Assembly: GCA_033964015.1 (NCBI GenBank)
Contig: CM066925.1
Span: 12,446,204-12,510,203, forward strand
Length of the DNA: 64,000 nucleotides
Origin: Scolanthus callimorphus
Taxonomy: Eukaryota > Cnidaria > Anthozoa > Actiniaria > Edwardsiidae
Direction of reading: 5' to 3'
This document shows, piece by piece, positions 13,101 to 24,470 of the stretch. Positions within the stretch are counted from its first letter, which is position 1. Each line of letters begins with the position of its first letter. Made by a program: the position numbers and the translations under genes. The notes under the pieces are model-generated. The model made no database searches. It saw only the letters and a list, made by a program, of their open reading frames with translations, and was not told the DNA's origin.

Positions 13101-13658
13101 TAAAAAATAACTTCTTCCCTTCTCTAGAGAGAAATAACTACAAAAAATAATTAAACCGTCCTCCGTATTATGCAATTAAGCCACTGTTCAAGCCATTCCA
13201 GGTGATTTTCGGTGCTTATTCTGTAGAATTATTGTGCAAGTCGACTTTCAAATCCAGCTTGAATTTATTTTGGGATATTTTTGTTTTTAGGCAGGTCATG
13301 TGACCATAGCCGTCACACGTAATGACGTCACGACCACCATATTTGGAAATATTAGCATAATATTTCAACGGTTTACTTGATATTTGCATTGTTTTTATCT
13401 TAAAAATAAAAGAATAAGAAATAAGCATTGTAGCTTGTACGGAAAAAAGCAACATTCATGAACATAAACCATCCGGCAAGCTACATTCACAACAACATGC
13501 GCCACTCTTACCAATTTTCTCGCCAGATGATGGATAGTAGTACCGCCCCCGCACCCCCTGGCCCCTAGTCCTGATTTTTGATCCGGCTTATTTTCTCGAA
13601 GCACGTATTATAGGGGCACTCGATTTATTGTATATCAAATGTGGTCAGAAGCTCATAA
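10145..13658. other. Upstream region of RNF19 and intergenic, no further gene seen
   Basis: AT-rich sequence with only short unsupported open frames (up to 79 codons). The RNF19 promoter should lie within the first few hundred bases. I see no recognisable exon, RNA gene or clear transposon ends here. Confidence 0.45.
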
Positions 13659-13897
13659 GGGCCGACCATTTAACTTTTGAGGGGGGGGGGGGGGGGGGGG
13701 GCTTTTTTGAAAAAAATATCCTGCACGGCCCGAAGGGCCGAAAAAAATTTCCTGCATAGCAAAATGGTGACTAAAACCTTCTTTTTTATTGGAAAAAAAA
13801 ATTCTCACCGCTTAACAGAGGTAGAAAAAAAATCTTGCACCGACAAAAAAGCCCACCCCCCCCCCCCCCCCCCCTCAAAAGTTAAATGGTCGGCCCC
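13659..13897. mobile_element. Harbinger-like MITE with G/C-run arms, copy 1
   Basis: The ends are GGGCCGACCATTTAAC and GTTAAATGGTCGGCCCC, flanked by TAA (13656-13658, 13898-13900). A run of about 20 G lies just inside the left end, a C run inside the right. A 3-bp TWA duplication is typical of PIF/Harbinger elements. No transposase is present. Confidence 0.75.
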
Positions 13898-13932
13898 TAA
13901 GTAGGAGCGTGCATCCTACGAAATGGGTGGGT

Positions 13933-13967
13933 CCAGAAGCTCATAAGTACTACTTATGAGCTTCTGG
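13933..13967. repeat. 35-bp perfect palindrome
   Basis: Two 17-nt arms around a single C at 13950. The left arm is CCAGAAGCTCATAAGTA. A half-copy, CAGAAGCTCATAA, borders the MITE at 13659. A related palindrome lies at 33200-33225. Confidence 0.85.
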
Positions 13968-14261
13968 TGGGTCTCGCATGTGTTTTATAGCTTGAGCTAT
14001 TTTTAGAAACAGTTGCGCGGGAAAAACTAGCCAATCAGAATTCTTCCTTACATTTGACGTCACGCCTCATCAAAAATTCAGATGGAGCTCTGCTTTTAGC
14101 CAGTGGCTAAATCTATTTTTACTTGCAGTTCTTTTCGAGACGGAAAACCGGGTGAAAATGTTATCTCTTTGCATGGTTTCTGACTGTACAAGTTGAGTAA
14201 ACTAAAACAGATAACAGATGGCTTCAGACATCAAGAAAAATAACTTGAAAACAATATCTAA

Positions 14262-14490
14262 GGGGCCAACCAATTAACTTTTGAGGGGGGGGGGATGGGC
14301 TTTTTTGTCAGTGCAAGATTTTTTTTATACCACTGTTATGCGGTGAGAATTTTTTTTCCAATAAGAAAAGAGGGTTTTAGTCACCATTTTGCTGTGCAGG
14401 AAATTTTTTTCGGCCCTTCGGGCCGTGCAGGAAATTTTTTTTCAAAAAAGCCCCCCCCCCCCCCCCCTCAAGAGTTAAATGGTCGGCCCC
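14262..14490. mobile_element. Harbinger-like MITE with G/C-run arms, copy 2
   Basis: Same family as 13659-13897 but with its interior inverted. The ends are GGGGCCAACCAATTAAC and GTTAAATGGTCGGCCCC, with TAA on both sides (14259-14261, 14491-14493). The shared core includes CGGCCCTTCGGGCCG. Confidence 0.75.
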
Positions 14491-14507
14491 TAAACGACTA
14501 AGGGAAA

Positions 14508-14772
14508 CAGGGGCGTAGCCAGCACTTATGAGAGGGGGGTTCCAAAATTCAAAAAATAAAAAACTCCACATAGATCTCGGGGAAAAACTAGCGTTTGAAG
14601 AAATTTGCTACATTTTATTGGAGCTTTTACTTGTCTATTAAATATTTACAATTTTAGTAGTAAGTCGGTCCAGAACAGAGGCGAGGGGGGGTTCCGCTGC
14701 GGGAGAGGGGAGGTTCAGGAACCCATGGAACCCCCCCCCCCCCCCCCCCACCGCCCCCTGACTATGCCCCTG
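14508..14772. mobile_element. CAGGGGCGTAGCC hAT-like MITE
   Basis: The left end is CAGGGGCGTAGCC and the right end ACTATGCCCCTG. GGGAAA-type sequence occurs at both borders, a possible partial target duplication. An internal C run spans about 14729-14749. Related ends occur at 20863 and 47681. Confidence 0.6.
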
Positions 14773-14897
14773 GGAAAGCAGAAAAGAACCGCGGCCTCGT
14801 CGCTTCTCGCACAGCCAACAGCGAAAGTTCATGAAATTGAAGGACTACAAATTTATGCACTATGGTGGCTACGGATGGATTAGGGAAGCATAAAGGA

Positions 14898-15058
14898 GAG
14901 GGGAGGGGAGGGGAGGGGAGGGGAGGGGAGGGGAGGGGAGGGGAGGGGAGGGGAGGGGAGGGGAGGGGAGGGGAGGGGAGGGGAGGGGAGGGGAGGGGAG
15001 GGGAGGGGAGGGGAGGGGAGGGGAGGGGAGGGGAGGGGAGGGGAGGGGAGGGGAGGGG
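14898..15058. repeat. (GGGGA)n microsatellite
   Basis: About 32 near-perfect copies of GGGGA. The run leaves all frames open on both strands, giving false open frames. As a G-rich strand with five-base periodicity it could form G-quadruplexes. Confidence 0.97.
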
Positions 15059-15429
15059 CATCAACACGATCAACTCTAGACCAACGCAGTCGGAAGCATT
15101 CAGAAAAAAAATCAAAACAACCGTGGTTCACTAGGTACATCGAATTTACTAGGAATTTGCTCACGAGAAAAAAAAACATAGGTACGCAGAGCGTAAATGA
15201 GGAGCTATTTTTGCTGATGTTCTACAGGGCTACTGGGACAGGGCTGGCCGTGTACAACCTTAATTTAATATGCTCAGTGGCAACTTTATTTCTAAGCAGT
15301 TCTACCTTTTCCCCTGTCGATTTGGGAATAAAAAATGTTGCTGAGCAAATAGCTTAAAAAAGGACTCAATCAAATGACGATTCGATTGTTATTCCGTGAG
15401 AGAAACATACACGCAGGACACATTAGCAG

Positions 15430-15886
15430 CCCGGGGGGGGGGGGGATCGAATATTTTTTGACCGGGGATGACCGTCGTATCTTTTAGAGGGTTTAAAATC
15501 ACGTTGGTTTGGTCTCTTTTTCTTTTAGGGGTGATCTTGATCTTCAATAAATTTTAGGGAGATTGGTATCTTTTAGGGCCGAAACTGTGTCCAAATTGCT
15601 TTTTCTCATGATGGTGCTTCTAAAAACCGTGTTAGAAAGAGAGATTATTCGATGAGAAGACGATGAATTAAAAACAAACACGGAAATGTCTTCATGGGTA
15701 TTTTTCCCCTGTTACCTGTGTCCTTCGCGCCTACTTGGCACATAAGACCTCATCTTTTAGGGTAATAATTTTTTTGAGCCACGCTATGGCCCGCCATGTT
15801 TGGTATCTTTTAGGGGTGAAACTGAAACTTTCCGACGATCATTTCCCCGACCAAAAAATATGGGAGCCCCCCCCCCCCCCCCCGGG
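15430..15886. mobile_element. G-capped hAT-like MITE, copy 2
   Basis: The element starts CCCGGGGGG and ends CCCCCCGGG. The 8-bp ATTAGCAG is duplicated at 15422-15429 and 15887-15894. The interior repeats a GTATCTTTTAGGG-like motif several times, with its inverse-oriented partner near the other end. Confidence 0.85.
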
Positions 15887-15894
15887 ATTAGCAG

Positions 15895-16761
15895 GAGGTC
15901 TAGAGAGGGTCAGCGATAGACGCGACCCAGCTCGGTAACGTTACGCGTGACGCGATATTCTCTGACACGTGTGGCACGAACAACCATGATTATCCGTACA
16001 TCTACATCTACAAATGGGGGGGGGGCTTGCACAAAGGGGGGGGGGGTACCTATCATGGCAAGACATTATTGGGGGGAGTTAACAAAAGAAAAGGAGCCAA
16101 AGTAATAGGGGGATTTCGTGTTTACTGTTTGGGCTCATTTGCATAGCAGGGTCTAGATTCAGAATGTTTGAAGGAGCTCGAAAATAATCAGCACTGAATA
16201 TGAATAGCGGACAGCAAATGAAACCTACTGAAAATTTGAAGGTTTAACATTCAGTTGTAATTGATGGCGCTCTTCCCACAATTCCTTGCACACCGTCATT
16301 TCTCCTTCCCATAATTCCTTGCGCGCCCTCATTTCTCTTCCCCCCTTATTGTTCCCGTTTTTTTTTTCTGAATTATTTTAGCGACCTGGGCACGAGTCTG
16401 CTCAGGCCTGATGATGATTAGGGATAGCAAATGGTCAATACGAGCTCAGCATTTGCGAGCATGCGATCAGCTTGCGGGTACCCACCCCCCTAAAAATGTA
16501 TATAATGAAAGGTCGACGAACAGCTTAAACGATGATTATTTAATAACGATATTTCAATCGGCCATTACCGATCTTCTTTAGGTTGTGAATGGAGAAATTT
16601 ACATTGCATGCTGGATATAAATAAAATAACGGTCACATTTAAAAAAAAAGGAAAAATACATATGATGATACGGTGCTTGAGAAGTGACAGTTAATATGAA
16701 GCAAAAATAAGGATTAATTACAGCTAAAATTAACAAAACTTTCATCAGTCTTATGTTCAGA
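15895..16761. other. Intergenic, no gene seen
   Basis: Contains two short G runs near 16016 and 16037 and otherwise AT-rich sequence with no supported open frame. Confidence 0.4.
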
Positions 16762-17127
16762 CAAGAGTGGATTACCAAGAGTTTCCATATTTACTATGTA
16801 CGCCCGAATCACAGTCAGAAAAGTGTCTATTTTTAGAACTAGGATTCACGCGAAAATTCGTCATCCACAGGGTTCCCACTTTCTCGCCACGCAAACAGTT
16901 GTGAGATCCAGCCTAAAATTAAATCGCAGATCAATCGAAAAACCTTTAAAGTCGCAAAGATAAGGTAGGATATTCTCTATTTGTTGTGTATTGGGTATAC
17001 GAGCATTCGAACCTGAGCATTCGAATACTTTAGCACGCGAAATTCAAATCTAAAAATAGACACTTTTCTGACTGTGATGTGGACAAATACTGTACGAAAG
17101 ATTCTAACTCTTGTTAATCCACTCTTG
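16762..17127. mobile_element. CAAGAGTGGATTA inverted-repeat MITE
   Basis: The termini CAAGAGTGGATTACC and GTTAATCCACTCTTG pair and continue through CACAGTCAG and AAAGTGTCTATTTTTAGA on both arms. GTTCAGA (7 bp) flanks both ends (16755-16761, 17128-17134). Confidence 0.8.
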
Positions 17128-17757
17128 GTTCAGACCATTAGGAGTTAAAGTTCGAGCTCTGTAGATAAAAAAAGCTTTTCTTATCAACCCACTCCTCTTT
17201 AATTTGACACGCCCAGTGCTGAGGTGCTGGCAAAATTAAATTGGAAAAGTATCGCGCAGAGGCAGACTGAGCATAGTTATGCATAGTTATGTACAAAATA
17301 ATGAACGAGTTATTGCCAGACTATCTGAAAAAGCAGTTTGTCAATCGATCTGATATTGTACAATACCCAGTTAGAGATGCATCTAAGAATCAGCGCTACA
17401 CCAGGCCCTAGAACCAACTTTTTAAAGCGTAGCCTGAGATATAGAGGGGCTAAGATGGAATAGCTTGGGGGCGGAGTTACGTCATGCTGGGTCTCTCTGC
17501 TGACTGGGTTCAAAACACTGCTCTCGGTAACAAAATGTATCTCGAGTCATGCTTAATTTTCTTTTATTATATACTATCCATTTTACCTATCATGTCATTT
17601 ATAATTTGATTATATATCATTGTAATGTACATATATTTAGGCACGGTTCTTATGGAAATCAGATGCTTCTGTATTCATGTAGCGACTGATAAGAATCAAT
17701 GAATTGAATTGAAAATTGAATGAATTTTCAAAATCATCCACCCCCCTCCCCCCCTCC

Positions 17758-18388
17758 CCTCAGAAGTCAAATGGTCGGCCCTTAGTAGCCAGACCATCCT
17801 ACTTGAGTGCTTGGGTCACAAGGCCAGTGCACAAGTAGGAAAAATCAAACGTGATTTGTTGACGCACGTGGGCATTCGGTTAAAAAATGCGCGCTAGTAG
17901 TGTTTGCATTGATAGCAATAAACTATGTTACTTGCCATGCTAGCTACATTATAGTTTAGCAGCATTGCTAAAAACCTGTGATATAGAGGTTTCAATGGAA
18001 CTTTTGTATTGTTACGTGACAATCTGTTTGTTGTTGACAACCAAAACATTCTACGTTGCGTGTCGTGAGCTCTTCAGAAAAAGTCTTGGAAAATGATAAA
18101 GTTTAGTGAATAAATTCACCCACAGGTTACTCTTTGATATCAAAAGCACAACTTGGCCAAGATTGAAGATTTTATAGCAGTGGTTTTCCCCCCTCAGAAG
18201 TCAAATAGACCATGTTGAGTGCTTGGGTCACAAGGCCAGCGCACAAGTAGGAACGTGATTTGTTGACGCACGTGGGCATTCGGTTAACAAATGTGCGCTA
18301 GTAGTGTTTGCATTGATAGCAGGTTACTCTGTGATATCAAAAGCACAAATTGGCCAAGATTGAAGATTTTTCAGCAGTGGTTTTCTAT
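17758..18388. repeat. Direct duplication, second unit shortened
   Basis: Both units start at TCAGAAGTCAAAT and carry GAGTGCTTGGGTCACAAGG, TTGACGCACGTGGGCATTCG, GATATCAAAAGCACAA and GCAGTGGTTTTC in the same order. Unit 1 is about 17758-18188 and unit 2 about 18189-18388. Unit 2 lacks about 230 bp of the interior. The unit start resembles a Harbinger MITE end (AAATGGTCGGCCC at 17769). Confidence 0.75.
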
Positions 18389-19686
18389 TAAATTTTGTAA
18401 AGATTATTTTTTCCTGCATCGGGTTCCCTGTGTCGCTCACGTGTAGTTGGACTTCGATCTGTTGGGGTCTCATGCGTTCGAAGCCAGAGACGTGATCCTA
18501 TAAGTATAAGTATAAGTACTTCGACGTGACCACTGTGTTACACGGGGGTTCTCCGTACTCAAAAATACAACCACAGTAAGAAGTAATCAGCAGTCTCAGA
18601 CGAGCGCTGTTCCAGGCCCGGGAAGGCGGAGAGTACTCCCGATTAATGTTTGCAGTACCTCTTGTGGTCTTGTGTTGGTGGATTCATTCCTCGGTGTGCG
18701 AAAAACTGTGCTTTCAAAACAAAACAGAAATCAAGCAAGAAGGCAGCGCGGCGCAGAGAGGTTAACCTTACAAGATACTGGTAAGTCCTAGGTTAAATAC
18801 TAGCTGGGAAGAGAGCTACATGGACCGTGATATAAGTGTTTATTAGTTTCTTTTACATCAGTTTGCTTGCGCTTTTTGCTAACACGTGCGCAGACATTTT
18901 AAATTTACTCAGCAAAAAATCGCGAAATTCAACCCGTTCTAATTAGAAGCTCCGGTCTTGCAAAATACTTAAATATTAAAGCTCGATCTGGAAGTGTGTT
19001 TAAAAGACTTCTTTATATAGGTCAGGATATATTATTTCGTCTTTCAAAGAGCAGGGTTTATACTTAACACCTAAACAGTCAAGGCAAATTATATGCATGT
19101 CATTAAATCCATTCGACGGAAAGCCGGGTGCAGCTTTAGATGAAAACAATTGCTCGTTATTTACGCTTTGAAAATAGTCAGAAAAGTATATTTTTAAGGG
19201 AAAACAGCGAAAGCTATGAAAAACTTGAACTGTTTTCGATACGTGCTGAATCTAAAAACAATATATCACAATGGACGACTGTTTATCTGTCTATGCAAAT
19301 GAGCCTTTTGTTAGAAATGCAGGTTCGTTTGCGGCTTTTGTTATGTGCATTTGAAAAAGAGCCAAAGAGGAATCACAATCCAAAACATGCGGTCATTATG
19401 TGTGCTTATTTTTCTTTGTTAATAGCGTGGCGGTATTTAAGGAGAAATTATTTGCTTTCTGTGCTTCAATGGCCTTTCAAAGATTGTTGTACCAGCGGTA
19501 GATGACAAGGCTATGATGTCACATGTTGGCTTTTTGACCTTTGAAATCTTGTGAAATATCCTGTCCCCCTGGAAATTTAAGCAAGGAATAGATTGCTAGC
19601 ATGTAAGAATTAACCTATTAAAGATTGTAATGAATGTTATTTCTCTGTTTTTGTTGTAGACCAAAAAAGAAGAAAGTCTTCACAAA

Positions 19687-20635
19687 ATGCAATTAAACAA
19701 AGAAGACAAGCCTCCCTTGTCATTGGTAGTGTTTCTTGATAAGGAGCCTATGTACCTCTATGCCGCAACCATTCTCAGAAGAATATTTGACGAAGGCCAT
19801 GATATGACTGTATTTGGTAAGTGAGGGCACTGCAAGTCCTTGGTGACACACCAGTACTGGTAACAATAGGTACACAGAGGAACAATAGATCAAGCCAACA
19901 AAAGAATTGAATAGGGGACCTGTGGTGTGTCAAGACTGCAATATACGTAGGGGGACTGCACAGTGCAATTCCAGAACAAAGTCCATACCACACACTAGAA
20001 CGAAAATACCAAACGACCCCACCTACAACTTATCCTGGGTACCAGTCTCCAAACTTCTCCACCCCACTGGAACCAAATGGAAAAGTGTAGTATTTGTAAT
20101 GGAAAATGGGATCTTCACCCCCTAGAAAATTTGACCTCTCCATCTGAAATTTCCAATTCCCTGATCCTTTTGAGGATTTTCTATAAAAATAACTCTTAAT
20201 TAATGGAGATACTAAGTTATTCTATGGATTTTTCTATTTCTTCTGTTTACAGATAAAGATGGAAGACTTCTCTATGATATCCAACCTGACACTGTTATAG
20301 AATTAAACTCACATCCACAAAGATTCTTACGACACAAACTCCTCAATGCAGATGCTGTATTTATCCTAACAGAGAAACCTACTTATGAAATTCCACAATG
20401 CCTGCATGTCTTCAAAGAACTATTAAATGGGCGTGGTTTTTCATGGCCATCCTATGGTATCAGTTGTCTCGTGTTCCTTGCTGCAAACCACTCCCGTAAG
20501 ATTGCAATTGATATACGACTGTTACTGGAGGATTCCTATTACCCCCTTGTTGGGCGAGTGCTACCCCGTCCGTGTGTATTTAACAAGCTATATTATGTTG
20601 ACCCTTCACTGGAAACAGAAAGGCCTTGTATTTAA
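19687..20635 (+). CDS. Small SEFIR/TIR-like protein, two coding exons
   Basis: Coding exons 19687-19816 and 20253-20635 join in phase (GT..AG) to give 170 residues. A strong donor at 18781 (CTG|GTAAGT) after a non-coding stretch and an acceptor at 19659 suggest a 5' untranslated exon. The codons just upstream of the ATG in exon 2 are open, but the candidate first exon has a stop in that frame, so the ATG at 19687 is the likely start. There is no signal peptide or membrane helix. The pattern of hydrophobic beta strands (SLVVFLD, ADAVFILTEK, ISCLVFLA) alternating with helices (ATILRRIFDEG, FLRHKLLN, IRLLLED) resembles the SEFIR domain of IL-17 receptors and their adaptors, or a TIR fold. No family motif is exact. 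The gene is well supported; the function is tentative. Confidence 0.72.
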
Positions 20636-20816
20636 ACACTGTTATGTATATTTTGTATAGGTTTATGTAAATAGATTAGGTGGCTTTTTTGCTACTAAGC
20701 ATCACAGTTTTGAACATAAAATACTAAAAAAAGTTATTGCAGTTATTTTTTGCCACAAAATTTGTGTAGGCTTTAATTTCATAATAGAACTTTCAAAAGA
20801 GTTGTGGTAAACAATA

Positions 20817-21275
20817 GAGTGGATTTCAGATGAGTGTTGAAAACTAAACACATAGTAAGTCATGGGCGTAGCCCGACCCCCCTTTTTGAAACCAAAAATA
20901 CAGTAAATGTATGGGACAAAATTTCAAATACATGAGAAAATGTCTTACAAAGTACCCCTCGGGCCCCTTCTTCAAAAATCCTGGCTATGCTCCTGTAAAT
21001 CCACTTAGTCAATCAGAAACGAAACAAATCCAACAACTAACCAATCGAAGTATGACCTGCATTAATTAGTTGTGACCCAAGAAAACAAGAAATGCTGCAT
21101 GTTTGGTTGTTCTTTGCATTCTGATTAGCTGATTAAACAAATACCCAAGACAACAATAATAATAATAATAATAATAATCTTTATTGACTCATAATGAAAT
21201 GAATTAAAAAGTTACCAAGGGAACATGAATTAAACGCAAGTCTGATTTACTTAAACAGTCATCTGAAATCTGCTC
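20817..21275. mobile_element. TA-type GAGTGG MITE with nested hAT-like insertion
   Basis: The left end is GAGTGGATTTCAGATGA after TA; the right end is TCATCTGAAATCTGCTC. The interior contains AAT repeats near 21153. It is split by an element at 20863-20994 with ends TGGGCGTAGCC and GGCTATGCTCCT and imperfect 8-bp borders GTAAGTCA and GTAAATCC. Confidence 0.6.
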
Positions 21276-21656
21276 CAAGCAAACAATAATTATTGTAAAT
21301 TATGAAAATAATTAAGGAGAGGAATAGGCATCTCCCAGTTTTGTTAATGATCTGCAGTAATTTAGGTGATATAAAATTGTTTTGTTATCATTCTGTTATA
21401 AGAGAATCACTTTCTAATCTAAAACATGTTTGCTCTCTGGCTCTTACATTTCACTTGCTGGGCTGTAAGTACTTTTGTACATATTGAAATCTGATTATTG
21501 TATATTTTTGTATATAACAGAGGCATGTAATATTTATTTTCCAGAATCAGGTGAGACTTTTGTTAATAAAATATTTGACAAAGGAACTTGTTGCTCTCTT
21601 TTAATATTTACAATAGAATACTACAATTATGTCGCACCAGGAACGTTCCCTTTTTC

Positions 21657-21851
21657 TTTAAGCAATAAAAGTACTTTCCGCGTGCTCTCTGCTTTCTTAC
21701 AAACACGAGGGGGATGTTGGGAGAACTGATCAAAACTTGAAAGACACGAGCCGAAGGCAAGTGTCTTTCAAGTTTTATCAGTTTGACCAACATTCCCCGA
21801 GTGTTTGTAAGAAACCAGAGAGCACGCAGAAAGTATTTTTATTGCTTTTAG
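21657..21851. repeat. Near-perfect 195-bp palindrome
   Basis: The arms meet at about 21750 around a loop of about 13 bases. Matched segments include AGCAATAAAAGTA, GCGTGCTCTC, TTCTTACAAACAC and AACTTGAAAGACAC with their reverse complements. It lies between two convergent genes and is probably a fold-back MITE. Confidence 0.8.
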
Positions 21852-22493
21852 AAAATAACATACACACGCGCGACAGCGTTGCGTGACAATCATGTTTCTC
21901 AGGTCTCTTACAAACACGCTTTTTAACCAAACAGAATGCGCACATTCACAATACAACATAGGTGTTATTTTCTAATACACTTTAAAACCCTCCACAGCCC
22001 CTGTTTTAACTATTCCGAAAATCAACTGGTACTTTTCAGGACATGGCTGTCTCTTTTTAAACTCATTACAAATCATTGCACAAGAAATCACTCTTTAGAG
22101 CACACCAGGCTAGCACAATCAGAATATTATATTTTATTATTCTCTTGACTTTTCTTAAATACTTACAATCAATAGCTAATACATTGACCAATCATACATA
22201 CCAACTTCTTTCAAGCTAAACATATAACATAAATTTTTGAAGACTTGAAACAATTTCCATTGAAATCTTTTGTAAACACTTTCTTAGTCTTGCTGTAACA
22301 AATCATTGATCAGATTCAGTATAACATTAACTGATTCTTCACTACATCACATTAGAAGGCTTTTAAACTCCTGCAGACGATAATTTGGCAACCTACTAAC
22401 TATGTTAAAATCAGTGTTGATGGTCATGTGGGCTTGTCATGCAACCAAGACAAGATTTGCGCCAAATGCTTTCAACTATTATACTTTATTAAG

Positions 22494-22650
22494 TAAATAA
22501 GAAAAATAAGACCAGAGGCAGGATAAGAGCCAACGTTTTAGACAATTTATTCTGTCCTTCATCAGGGCGCCCTAATGTCGGGCAGAATAAATTGTTCTGA
22601 AAGTTGGCTTTAATCCTGCCTCTGTTTGGTCTTATTTTTCTTATTTATTT
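22494..22650. repeat. 157-bp inverted-repeat MITE
   Basis: AAATAAGAAAAATAAGACC on the left is matched by GGTCTTATTTTTCTTATTT on the right, continuing through AGAGGCAGGAT and AACAATTTATTCTG. It resembles a small fold-back element. Confidence 0.75.
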
Positions 22651-24107
22651 ATTGTATTTCAAGATCAGTATCCATTTGGATACAGAGTCCCCACTGTTTG
22701 CCAGTTTTCTCATTTTTACATAACATTTCGACTATCATACTATTCAACACCTTTTACTTTTGACAATTACTGTACAACTGTTAAAGCCCATTACCAGGTT
22801 TCATATCGCGAGTGCTTGTGGTGAATTCCTTAATATTTCAATTATTATGATTCAACCCACATGAAAAGAAAGAGCATGTTGACCTGTACAAAATGCAGAA
22901 CTTTGATGATAATTGGGTGAATACTGAACGAGATACAGCCATTCAACAACTCGAAAATTTAACAAATTGTCATATGAGAGTCCAGACGTGATGCCCGGCA
23001 AACCATACAAATCTTCTTAAATGTCTTGAATAACTGTATATTGATCAGTTTCGTTCCGATTAAAGCCAAACTTTGGCATTTTGAACACTTCAACATGCTC
23101 TTTCTTGTTATGCAGGTCGCATGTTCATAATATTTTACTATTAAAGGGATTCTCCCCACGCACTCACAATGTGAAACTCAGCAATAGCCAAATCAAAAAA
23201 CATCTTCTGTATTCTGAATTCCAGTTTACTGAAATCCTCGTTATATTAACACTCAAAATATTGACTCTACTGTTGATTTATATATCCAGTCAAATTGACT
23301 ACTCCACACCAATATCTTTTTTTCCTTTTTCAAAGGATACAAACTTTATATTACTGGAAACCTCAAATCTAGTTTTTTCAATGACTCAAGGATTACTAAA
23401 TTCAAAAATCCCTGAAATCAACTAAAATCATTGTCCATTTGTTCTCCGTCATTGAATTTGTTTGTTTGTTTACCTTTAATTGCACTATCTCTGAATTGCC
23501 CGGTGTGGTAGATTTTTCTGATTGCAGTTCTCCTTTGCTAAAAGTGGAAATGTGAAAATGAAAGCTCCTTGAGTCATTGCTAGCTCTATGTGTAGTCAGA
23601 TTATGTGGCCATATAGTGAACTAGGGGACGAAATGCTGGGGCACTATCTGAATTTGTCAGACAAGTTGGACGTTGAATCAATCCTAGGGCAAGGTATAGT
23701 ACACCTAATGCACTGTTTGGGTACTGAAGTGGATTACAGTGCAACTTCTACACCATCTGAACCTGCCATCTATCCCACCAGTCCCAGACAATAGACTACA
23801 AATAGTCAAACTAATGTTCTGAAAGCCTGTGACCAATTCTATTTACTGGTAAGTGTGGCTTGTGACTGGTAAGTGTGGCATGGAAATAGGCACTTTGACC
23901 CCATGCTAAAGGACATGTCTGGTGCATGCTCAAGACTCAAATATCTAGCTGGTTGTCAATGTGGCCAAGATTCGGTCCTGGCAACTGTCATCAGTTCGTG
24001 ACCTGAAATCCTAAACTCTCCTCCACTACACATAAAATTCTGAAAACATGATGGATTTCGCAAAAATACTGAATATGCAACTGGTGACTTTCTGACAAAA
24101 AACGTTA
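22651..24107. other. Intergenic, no gene seen
   Basis: AT-rich sequence with unsupported open frames up to 114 codons and no recognised domains. It lies downstream of the convergent SEFIR-like gene and CCDC6 and may include CCDC6 3' untranslated sequence. Confidence 0.4.
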
Positions 24108-24215
24108 GAGCAGATTTCATAATGTATGACTGTAGAGAAAACAGTGATCAAGTAACGCCTATAGGAGGGACTGCTAAGTAACCGCTAATGACTCACAGTC
24201 ATCTGAAATCTGCTC
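24108..24215. mobile_element. TA-type MITE, GAGCAGATTTCA copy
   Basis: The ends GAGCAGATTTCAT and TCTGAAATCTGCTC are inverse. TA precedes the left end; the right border has changed to CA. Same family as 1622, 31295, 46735 and 60672. It lies just downstream of the CCDC6 stop codon. Confidence 0.65.
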
Positions 24216-24470
24216 CAATCTCAGGCTTGGACTATGTGCTCTTCACTGATTGGTTTCTTAGTCTTTGCTTGATTTCTTACATTCTGCATTCTGTAACTAA
24301 ACTTTAATAACATGCACTTACATCTTATTCGAGGTCTTCTATCCTGGGTAGGAGACGGTCATACTCATCTGACTCGACTAAAGAAGAGAATGTCCTTACA
24401 ACTTGAACAAACCTGTACTTTGAGCAAGGTACACAGCACTGGCTGTGTACAACACTTCAATCCTTGTCTC

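Noticed and set aside
14762..15179. Open frames on both strands through the (GGGGA)n repeat
   Set aside because: A five-base repeat without stop codons opens every frame; Pro/Leu/Ser or Gly/Glu/Arg repeats have no start or domain support.
19140..19505. 121-codon plus-strand open frame
   Set aside because: It lies in the probable 5' intron of the SEFIR-like gene, is AT-rich and lacks recognisable features.
23588..23794. 68-codon plus-strand open frame
   Set aside because: No domain or splice support; it is probably opposite to CCDC6 3' sequence.
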